Source: Gonocerus acuteangulatus
Taxonomy: Eukaryota; Arthropoda; Insecta; Hemiptera; Coreidae
Length of the DNA stretch: 64,000 nt
Assembly (NCBI GenBank): GCA_946811695.1
Contig: OX328123.1
Coordinates: 125,413,896 to 125,477,895 of the forward strand
Direction of reading: 5' to 3'
This document shows positions 56,104-64,000 of this stretch, piece by piece. Position 1 is the stretch's first letter. Every line of letters starts with the position of its first letter. Under the pieces are notes generated by a model. The model searched no databases, had not been told where the DNA came from, and saw only the letters and a list, made by a program, of their open reading frames with translations. The position numbers were made by a program, and so were the translations under genes.

Positions 56104-56700
56104 TACAGGGTGTATCGCAAGTTAATGAAAATATTTCAGGGGGGTTAAACTAGACAAAAAATTTAGTTCAACACCACCAATCACACATTTCTATCTCACT
56201 GCGTTCCAGACATATGGCGTTCTAAAAGTTCCTAAGAAAAACCCTTGTTTTTGCAGTACAGCTCCAATTTTATCTACTTGTACAAATTTGTCTTCAACCT
56301 TTTATTGCATTTCAGACTAATTCACATTCAATGTTCACAAGTATCTTATTCAAACCACAATATCATTTCAAAAAGTAGAAATTAATAATAGCTTCTGATA
56401 CCAGACCACTACGGGAGGGCCGTTCGAAATTGGTTGGACACTAACTGTCCAGGGCACTGGATAGGACGAGGTGAACCGGTATTTTGGCCGGCTCGATCTT
56501 CAGGTCAGAAGAGGTCTACCTCACACCCTTGGATTTCTTAGCATGGGGTACATTAAAGATTTGGTCTACAGGCTCAAGGGAGCACCTCATCCGTCGCATC
56601 AGATGGGCAAGGGGAAAGATTACAGCAGAGCAATGCACAGATGCCATCCTGTGTGTCAATATGCGATGTCATGCCACATAACATAAAACACAAGCACCTG
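56104..56700 (+). pseudogene. Tc1/mariner-superfamily transposase remnant
   Basis: A terminal-repeat-like ACAGGGTGTATCGCAAG at 56105 is followed, after about 290 bp, by transposase C-terminal sequence in changing frames: GRAVRNWLDTNCPGHWIGRG, then FWPARSSGQKR, LTPLDFLAWG, MGYIKDLVYR. Intact relatives read WPARSPDLTPLDFFLWGxLKDxVY, where the D is the third catalytic Asp. That Asp-bearing block is broken here. A possible far end lies at about 57215 (GGGAACACTCTG). Confidence 0.7.
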
Positions 56701-57239
56701 AGACTTTGATTGCGGCTGTTGTCCTGTATTGCTGCAAGGAGCCAAACCTTTGAAATGTTTTAAAATTCATTATTCGGAATTATTGAAGAACAAATTGTTA
56801 TTTCATAATTATGAATGCGCCAGGAGTTAAATTTAAAATGTCATAAGAATTGGAAATTTATTTTTATTAAGAACTGAAAGTTTTTTTTTTTTATTATTAT
56901 TTTTGTTTAGCGTTTTAGCACTTCCCTCCGAAGGAAATTAGCTATCTTAAATTATGATGAACGAGCAGCTTTACATTGCGGCAGTTAATGTTTTCGACCA
57001 AGAAGATTTTTTGTTGGTTTTTTAGGGGGGGGTGAGTAGAGGGGGTAGAAGATAAAACATATACTTTTAATGATTTTTATATAGGGATTATGTAAGAATA
57101 CCTTTTTACAATTGTGTTTTAGTTCTTTTTTGCGTTGCTCGGAAACGAAGCAAAAACGATATAAATAACTTTTTCTTTCTTTTTTTCATCCCTAAGTTTG
57201 GCCGTTTATTTTGGGAACACTCTGCATATTAAGGTACCT
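56701..57239. other. Unassigned sequence
   Basis: 56919-56955 (TTTTAGCACTTCCCTCCGAA) is a reversed H2 end. A G run lies at 57025. No gene. Confidence 0.45.
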
Positions 57240-57360
57240 AATATATTGCGGAAAACGTCCGTAATACAAATTTTTACAAAAATCGTATTGATGTTTTCTC
57301 AGCCAAATCCCAACTATTCTCTGGACTGCTTATCACCTCGAAGGCTAAGTATCTAAATAT
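57240..57360 (+). mobile_element. Penelope terminal-repeat fragment
   Basis: GGAAAACGTCCGTAATACAA, then GTATTGATGTTTTCTCAGCC, AAATCCCAACTATTC and TTATCACCTCGAAGGCTAAG match the 3' part of the terminal repeat at 41240-41345. It preserves GTA at the place where the 41213 motif has GAA, the expected hammerhead cleavage site. Confidence 0.7.
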
Positions 57361-58301
57361 CACTAACTAGTGTATTATTATATACCTCATTTAGTGTATT
57401 TGTATTGGTATTAGTGACATAGGAGAAGTTTCCTCCTTATTCTTCACTTTTAATTTTATTTCATGCAGATACCTGATGATGAACCAGAAAAAGTCCGAAA
57501 CGAAATTAGAGTGTCCCCTCTCCACATGCAACTCAAAACATATGGGCTGTGGACTAATGGTTGGATGTCTTTGAACGATTATCTATTTTTTTGGGGGGGG
57601 GAGGGACTAAGGGGGTGTTTCTTATGCAATATTGATTACCTCAAAAAAATCAAAAAATTCATATGCATTACACTCGCTTCGACGGATTACACATTTTTTT
57701 GTTTTCTTCTATATTTGATAGAGTGAAGAGACTTCAAGAAGGTTAAGCGAGCATAAAAAGGTTTTCTAAATAGGTACCCATTATTCTCGGTCCTCTTTTG
57801 TCTCTTGCGGAGCCAAAGGAGGGTTGAGCTATTTTAAATAAAAGCTTTTACATTACTTTCAAAATGTGATTATATAAATTGCATGTCAGCCATGTATTCT
57901 ACGTTCTAAATTCAGGAACGACTATTATTATTTAAATGAATCATTCCCTGTGAATTTTAAGGTATTTTCTCTTGATTCCTTTTTTCATTCACATATTTCT
58001 TACTAAATTTAAATTTCTTTAAAGTTCTTTTTCTTTTTTTTTGGCGCTAGAGAAATAGAATTTAATTATTTCTCCCACTACGTGGCATGAAAATTGTCTT
58101 TAGTTCTTCCTAAATTGTAATAACAATATGAGAAAGTGCCAATGGCCCCGGCAGCCGATGCACACAAAAAATAACAATATGAGTCATATAGGTTTCATAG
58201 TTCCCATGATGAAGTATTAACAATAACGTTTGAAGAGTTTTAATAATTTTTAATATCTCCTGAGAAATACAATGTTAGAAAAGACATTTAAAACATAAAA
58301 T
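57361..58301. other. Unassigned AT-rich sequence
   Basis: A frame at 57463-57726 contains a G-run-encoded segment and no domain. No repeat ends found. Confidence 0.4.
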
Positions 58302-58499
58302 TTGACTCTCCATAACGACCTACATATTCCATTTATCCAACCCTTATCAAAAAAATTATATCAAAAATTTCATTCAAAATTACACGCCCATCCTAATTCT
58401 TTAATAAAAGCTTTATCCTCACATCTAATCCCAAATAACCCCGTTCGCCGACTAAAGCGTAACTGGCCTAGATTTTATTTATTATCAAGGCTCTCATAA
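58302..58499 (+). pseudogene. jockey-type LINE C-terminal fragment
   Basis: The 65-codon frame reads TLHNDLHIPFIQPLSKK, then FHSKLHAHPNSLIKAL and VRRLKRNWPRF. This matches the very end of jockey-family ORF2 (usual LHxDLxIPxVxxEI, LxxHPNxLA, VRRLKRxxPxDL). No polymerase sequence is attached. Confidence 0.75.
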
Positions 58500-59134
58500 C
58501 GCAGATGATTCTGATTATAATCACTAGAGCCCGGAAGTTAGGCAAAATGCCTTTTTTATCTGAATGGATATATTGAAGAATCAGATAGAAATAAATATGT
58601 TTTCGTGCATTTAGGAAGTGTAGCGACAATTTTTATTTTGCCTTTTTTGCCTATTTTGGCTTCCGTTGCCAATTTTTGCCTTCTTTGCTTGTTATGCAAT
58701 TTTTTTCTGCGATTTAAACATTTCAAAAAGCACATATTGAATTTCCGTTCATCGAAGACAAAAAAGGTTGCTCAAATTACAAATTGCCGTCACAAATATC
58801 TATTCGAAAGCTTATTTTCCCAACCCATGGATTTAACCTCTGTCAGAATCTTCCTTAGTAGAAGGAATGCACAAGCATAATGAATAGCAGGAAAGAGAGA
58901 GGATGAGGGAAATCAGTCATAGCTCCTTCCTCACAGCCCTTTTGCTGTGACAATGCGTAATTACCTGGTGTTCCGGATTTCGAAATTATAAGATAATGCA
59001 GAGGAAGTTTTGCCTTGATGAAAAACATTTTTTCTGAGAAGGTCTATAAGAGTTGATACTTTGAAAAAGCATCTTGTTGTTGCTTGTAACAAGGGAAGTA
59101 ATTCCCTTGAGAGTAAGTACCCTAATTCTGTGAT
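58500..59134. other. Unassigned sequence
   Basis: A 91-codon plus frame (58605-58880) begins hydrophobic and low-complexity (TTTTGCC repeats) and shows no family. GTTAGGCAAAATGCC may be an old element end. Confidence 0.35.
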
Positions 59135-59219
59135 AAATCAATTTATATATATATATATATATATATAAATCACATTTTCTGCATGTTAAAATTTCATCAA
59201 AACTAATATGTTGACATTT

Positions 59220-59496
59220 TATGGGCGTATATAGAAAATAATTTCGGAGGGGGCTGGGAAAATTTCGGGGGGGGGGGGGCTGAGACCACTTCCGGTGTAT
59301 GGATTACTAACAATTTAGATCTTGGAAGAGTTTTAGCCAACTTAAACGCTATTACACCCAAAATAGAATATGTTTTATGAACTAAATGATCTTATTTAAT
59401 TTATTTTTAAGGGTTTTAAGAAATTTTTACCGATGAAATCAACATTTCGGGGGGGGGCTGCAGCCCCCTCAGCCCCCCCCCTTACATACGCCCATG
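59220..59496. mobile_element. GGGCGTATATA-type MITE, copy 3, with TSD
   Basis: Ends TATGGGCGTATATA and ACATACGCCCATG are inverted; flanks TGACATTT (59212-59219) and TGAAATTT (59497-59504) form an 8-bp TSD with one difference. G- and C-run subterminal blocks as in copy 2. Inserted in H1. Confidence 0.87.
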
Positions 59497-59594
59497 TGAA
59501 ATTTTGGTTACGTTAGGAGTTAAGGAAGGGTAAGAATAAAATATTTTATTAACAGACATGAAAAGTTATGAGAACTTCGTATATTTTCCTTTAT

Positions 59595-59636
59595 TTATTT
59601 TAACGGCGTATCGACAAATCTAGGCTATTAGCGCCG
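59595..59636 (-). mobile_element. SINE tail-only insertion with TSD
   Basis: Only the final ~35 bp of the SINE tail in reverse (TTTTAACGGCG ... TATTAGCGCCG), flanked by TATTTTCCTT on both sides, within H1 sequence. The A tail is very short. Confidence 0.75.
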
Positions 59637-59880
59637 TATTTTCCTTAATATCTCGAAAACGGTTGGGAATCTTGGTAAGGAGATAGTTACCATTCGAAAG
59701 CTTACTAAATTCTCAACAAAAAAGGTTCTGAAGAAAGTTATAATGAGAAAAAGTGCGAAGAAACATTTTGTAGTAATTTTGGTTTATTTGAACAAAATTT
59801 TCTGTTTGATTTGTCTGTTTTTATTATTAATGTTATTTTTTAATTGCTTATAGTTGGAGAATGTATTTGACAATACACAG

Positions 59881-60224
59881 GATAAGTGAAATATGAAAAC
59901 AAATTTATTGTTGGAAATATAGCTTTCCAAGAAACAGACAGATTTGAAGACGCCTTGTGAATACTTTCAACTTCCTTTATGATGTTTGTCTTATTTATTT
60001 TTGTTTCAAATTGGATATATTTGTAGAATTAGTACTATAGTCGAAGAACACAAGAAAATGTGAAACGTTTTGATATTTTTTAATGCATTGAACTCTGAAA
60101 TAAGTATCTCTAGTAGTGGATTGTGTGGCCTGGCCGACCCATCCAGGTAAGGCTAAAAAACGTGATTTTCAAGAAAGGTCGAACCAAAATAATAACTTTT
60201 CTATTTTAATCTTTCCAAATGAGA
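59881..60224. other. Unassigned AT-rich sequence
   Basis: Nothing recognised. Confidence 0.4.
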
Positions 60225-60369
60225 CTAGGGTTAAGAACAGTGCCGCTCTAAGATGATGCAGTTCCTGCGAGTTGGACGTTTTTATAGCGCGGTCCCTCCC
60301 TCCAGGAAGTACCGTCTAGAAAATTTCATGTTTCAGAACCCATAGGTCAAGAAAATAACGCGGCGTCAA

Positions 60370-60433
<64 letters not shown>

Positions 60434-60535
60434 TTGACCAGCCAAATTTCGCGTGAATAAAATCGTAACGCGAACGTTTTCGAGTTAATATGCGTTTAGG
60501 TACTCGTTTTTATAGGTTCTCCAGTGCAGGAATAT
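60225..60535 (-). mobile_element. Family H1 pieces, minus
   Basis: Reversed 5' end (GATGATGCAGTTCCTGCGAG) next to a reversed 3' end (TAGCGCGGTCCCTCCCTCC, GAAAATTTCATGTTTCAGAA), (TA)n at 60370-60430, then reversed core. Two copies abut end to end. Confidence 0.72.
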
Positions 60536-62121
60536 GACCACACACATACTAACAGGCCACAAGGGCCTAGAGGGTCTGATTCTCCAGAGGTACCTGATTT
60601 CAATTAATATTTCTGATAAAATATCACAGTGCATTCTTAAAAAGAAAATTGTATAAACAAAATGTGGGGTAATCCTGATTTAGTAATTAAAGCTCCTTCA
60701 AAACAGCTTATCGTTCAGTTTCTTTAATGGATATTAGAAAGATTTCACCATTTCGTTTCCCCCAAAATGTTGAATAAATCTTGGTTTCATATCTCTTCCC
60801 TCGTTCTTCTTCATATTTCCTCAGATCCTCAGATTTTCTCCTTCCCTAGGTACTCCAAGCTCTGAACAGGGCAAGGGATAAGTAGGGAAGGATATAAAAG
60901 CCTTTCCTATCAGCAAACGCTAGGATTTCTACACCCTTTTTCAAGTTATTGGAACTGCCTTTCAGACGTGGAAGAGCCAAGCAGCAACAGCTTAGCAACG
61001 GAAGAGCAAATGAAAACGGCTTGTGAATATGCATCCTAAGCCTTCAATCGAGTGTATTCAATATCACTTATCGTCCAATATTGAGCCTCATATTTCCAAA
61101 TTCAGGCCATTCGCTTCCAACTCACAGGAAGTAAGTGCTAATTACTTATTTATAATATATTATATTATATACAAGCAACAACCACACGTACCGTACACAT
61201 TTGTACCTTACACAATAAAGCAGAAATTAAATTTTATTTTAAATTCATAATGAAATTAATTGAAAGTATCAAATAAATTAAATTACAATTATCATTTTCT
61301 CCAACGCCTCTAGATATCAGACGTAGCGTAATAGTCTAGAATAAAATTTTGTAGAATAGTTCTGAATGTTTCAGTCATATCTATGTTTACCTGTTAGAGG
61401 GAAGTTACACTGTCTACAATTAGGTTTTCCAGTTTTATTCATTTAGTAGGAGCATATGAGACTGTTGTCTCGTGTAACTAGCCAATATTGCGGCCAGTTG
61501 CTTACAATTTGAATGTGAGTGTTTGTCTTTTAACGTCTTGTAATTACAAGAAATCTGTATCATTTGTAACTTTTTGTGTTGCTAATTTTGCTAGTTCGTT
61601 AACGTTAGTGCATCCAGAGATATTTTCATCATATCGATCCGCCATCAAGTAAAAATCATAGCCGGAAATTCGTGAGACACTTTTTAAATTATTAAGTGTT
61701 TTTATATATATGTATTTTTTAATATAGTGTTAAACGGTGTATCAACGATTGGGCTATTAAGGCCTATCTACAGGTTCGCACCTACATAAGAAAAAATAAT
61801 GAATGAATTTCATTGTGAAAGAAAATACAATGAAATCCGTGAGAACCGGTTGGCATTATTAATATATATAAATACCCATAATTATACGAATTATGATAGA
61901 GTCATGACAATTAGTAAATAATTATGAGAAATTTTAAGAAAATTTGGCCTAGCATGGGCCAAGGAAATAAACAGAATAATCTATTTTCCAATTTCTTCAA
62001 ACATGCTGATGAGAGAAAGATTGTAATCTATAGGGGCGGGCTTATTTCATTTTTTTTTTCATCAACATTCACGCACAGATATATATATGTATATATATAT
62101 ATATATTATTTATTATATATA
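60536..62121. other. Unassigned AT-rich sequence
   Basis: 61738-61790 (ACGGTGTATCAACGATTGGG ... GGTTCGCACC) may be a diverged SINE tail. Frames at 60846, 61023 and 61924 show no domains. Confidence 0.4.
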
Positions 62122-62359
62122 TGAGTTACCCAGCGTGGGACAGCAAGAGGCATGGGCACACGAATGTGACCGAAAGTGTACTTGGAGATGACAAACTGTT
62201 TTAGTTGTAACTATAACTAATGCTAATGACATTTTATAAATAAATGAGCGATTAGCACCCTGCCGTCGCTATGCGCTAATTTTTAGCGCTGGGTTTATAC
62301 GGTAGCTCTAATTTAGCGCTGTGGTATCAGCTTTTAGCGATGATTTTTGACCAACTCTG
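62122..62359. mobile_element. Partial right end of the foldback hAT-like family
   Basis: Diverged copy of 55023-55335: GAGTTACCCAGCGTGGGACA, TTGTAACTATAACTAATG, TTTATAAATAAATGAGCG, TTTTTAGCGCTGGGTTTATA, GGTATCAGCTTTTAGCG and ACCAACTCTG. The left half is missing. It starts next to a (TA)n tract. Confidence 0.75.
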
Positions 62360-62430
62360 ATTATTAGTAGCGTGGTAGTTAAAGCTGTAATAATTAATAA
62401 AAAAAGCATTTAATTTTTTTTTTTTTAACC

Positions 62431-62580
62431 ATCATTAGTGCTTGCTCGAGCGTTGTACTCAGGTCCTCCGGCATATGCTCAAGTGCTCTACCACTAAGAT
62501 TACCTTACCCATCTCAGTGGTAGAGCACTTGAGCATATGCCGGAGGACCTGAGTACAATGCTCGAGTAAGCACTAATGAT
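62431..62580. repeat. 70-bp-arm palindrome with tRNA-like sequence
   Basis: Arms 62431-62500 and 62511-62580 are reverse complements with three mismatches and a 10-bp loop (TACCTTACCC). The right arm read forward, CATCTCAGTGGTAGAGCAC ... GGAGGAC ... GAGTACAATGCTC, has the spacing of a tRNA (A box, anticodon arm, T arm), but the A box lacks TAGC and the B box is degenerate. Confidence 0.9.
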
Positions 62581-63470
62581 TTTATCTAGTGTCTTCGCTC
62601 ATAGGTTGTATTCGGTGTCCCAGACCCCTGTGCCCTCTAGCATTCAATTAATTTTATAATACATACCTGCAAAAGGGAAAATCAGAAGGCCGGAGCACCG
62701 TATTGACCTCACTATCCCCCTAATGGCCCTCTTGGTCTATTATTGAAAATATTTTTTTTGATTTTCAGTACAAAAAATTATTTATTTTATAATATTTTTG
62801 CGCGAAAAGAATTAATTGTATTGAGTTAGTGCCATTACTATTATTGGTAAATGTCTAGGAATTATGTATATCATTATTTTTATTTTAGTTTTTTGACCAT
62901 TTGGTGATAAAACTACGGCTTTCTTCTTAGTTTCTTAAGAATAAAATTCAATATTGATACAAAAGTATCTGTCTGTCGATTATTTTGTGTATTGTTAAAT
63001 GTTCTGTCTGTTTTGTTACATTAATCCAACAAAAAGAGAATATCTTTTTGTTGGATTAATTCCTAAAAAATCTAATTCACCAAATGGGTGTTGTTATTTT
63101 TACCTTTTCAAATGTTGTTGTATAAATGTGTATGCATGAGGTATTTAATACTGGCTATTATGGGAAAGTAAGTCAGTCAAATTGTAGGGTAATTTAAAAT
63201 TTGTGCTTTATTGTTAGGTGAGTATTGCAGCATGTAGGTACATGTCGGTCTGTCTTGTTTGGTCATAATGTAGGAATGTGTCAGCCGTGTATGGCCAATC
63301 CTTAGACGGCATAAAACCACTTCTTCCCCCGTCTATTTGGTCTTTTACTGGATGTATATCATTAAATGATATACATAAAGTTTAAATTTTAAACTTAAGA
63401 TATCCGTTATTCTAAATACAACCAGCCCATGTATGCTGTATACTTCTATAAATATGTGTACTAGTGACAA
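62581..63470. other. Unassigned AT-rich sequence
   Basis: Nothing recognised apart from short palindromic AAAAAGATATTC/GAATATCTTTTT around 63040 and ATCATTAAATGATAT near 63360. Confidence 0.4.
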
Positions 63471-63660
63471 ATATACATATATAAAAATCACGTATCTGTC
63501 TGTTTGTTTCTTATACAAACCTGCACCGTTTGACCGATTTCGACCAAACTTGGCACAGAGGTAGAGCTTGGTACAGGAAATCTCCTACAGGAAAATTTTC
63601 AAAATTTGATCAAAAGGTCTAAACTTTTGTTGACAAAAAATTGGCTACGCTGAACCATTC
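63471..63660 (+). repeat. Helitron-like 5' repeat
   Basis: ATATATAAAAATCACGTATC, CTGTCTGTTTGTTTCTTATA and GACCGATTTCGACCAAACTT, GGCACAGAGG follow the common layout of rolling-circle-element 5' regions. The downstream end is not found. Confidence 0.5.
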
Positions 63661-63869
63661 CGATCGAGCCATTTTGAATAATGTCTCAAATTTATTTGTT
63701 GATATTCTTGATAATTAAAATAACTCGAACTCATTGATGACTTTACATCATTATATTATCACGTAATGCAGTTTATTTCAATTTTATTATTATTTACAAT
63801 ATAGTGTAGATATAATGTAGATTTGTAATAAATATAATGTATATTTGTATACTTTGATGTATATGTATA

Positions 63870-63878
63870 TTTATATAG

Positions 63879-63924
<46 letters not shown>
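63870..63924. repeat. (TA)n microsatellite
   Basis: Pure (TA)n with ATAAATA interruptions at the left; followed by CAGGGTGTCTACTACTTTCG, which may be a mariner-type end cut by the window edge. Confidence 0.8.
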
Positions 63925-63927
<3 letters not shown>

Positions 63928-64000
63928 GGTGTCTACTACTTTCGTGAAAGCCAATTTCGTGACTTTTTCGTGACATTTTCGTGACTTGAAGTGCAAATTT

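Larger units (their letters stand above)
59135..59880 (-). mobile_element. Family H1 copy, minus, with MITE and SINE-tail insertions
   Basis: Reversed H1: (TA)n at 59140-59166, CTGCATGTTAAAATTTCATC, then after the MITE GGTTACGTTAGGAGTTAAGG, AATATTTTATTAACAGACAT and ATCTCGAAAACGGTTGGGAA. Interrupted at 59220-59496 and 59595-59636. Confidence 0.8.

Noticed and set aside
58605..58880. 91-codon frame with hydrophobic start
   Set aside because: The start is encoded by TTTTGCC-like low-complexity DNA; no family recognised.

Overview
This is eukaryotic, AT-rich, intergenic DNA built almost entirely from transposable elements and tandem repeats. I found no host protein-coding gene, rRNA, functional tRNA or CRISPR array that I can support. 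The mixture of elements (jockey- and R1-like LINE pieces, Ty1/copia, Penelope-like elements, mariner, hAT, PIF/Harbinger-like, Helitrons, and tRNA- and 5S-derived SINEs) suggests an invertebrate, most likely an arthropod and perhaps an insect. The species cannot be named from this window. All family names come from motifs, termini and target-site duplications (TSDs) read by eye; no database was searched.

Layout. 1-4347 is a satellite array of about 325-bp units, each ending in a poly(A) tract, with a head-to-head inversion at its left edge. 5165-5440 is a LINE fragment. 5935-8878 looks like an old hAT-like element filled with later insertions: a 5S-SINE, a copia piece, a LINE 3' end and a GC-rich repeat. 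9012-9447 is an inverted pair of tRNA-SINEs. 10165-13030 holds repeats and LINE 3' ends. 13611-14871 is a 23 x 55-bp minisatellite. 16212-17880 is a SINE plus a LINE reverse transcriptase remnant. 17905-23750 is three tandem copies of a Helentron-like family with a LINE RNase H fragment between two of them. 24484-24920 is a Penelope fragment with a hammerhead-like motif. 25506-27530 has a MITE, a LINE with a SINE in it, and a Helitron-like repeat. 27777-28673 is a nearly clean mariner. 29036-31290 is tandem Helitron-type repeat. 31297-33429 is an unclassified inverted-repeat element. 34911-35595 is a Harbinger-like MITE. 37466-39404 is a mariner-like element with very long inverted repeats. 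39741-41358 is a Penelope element with a TSD. 41566-50998 is mostly Helentron-like fragments with SINE and MITE insertions. 52667-55832 is a Helitron disrupted by a 1230-bp foldback hAT-like element. 56104-63924 holds further transposase, LINE, MITE and SINE remnants and a 70-bp-arm tRNA-like palindrome.

Family H1, used throughout below, is the most abundant repeat here. It starts near GTCCGACTCGCAGGAACTGC, carries an internal (TA)n tract after GAGCGAACAGACAAA, and ends in a subterminal hairpin plus GGAGGAACCGCGCTAAA. I read it as a non-autonomous Helentron/HINE-like element, by inference from structure.

The elements interact by nesting and shared machinery. The tRNA-headed and 5S-headed SINEs carry the same 3' tail, implying one LINE partner. 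H1 copies act as landing sites for SINEs and MITEs, giving a readable order of insertion. Only the mariner (internally deleted) and the Penelope C-terminal domain keep long uninterrupted coding frames.
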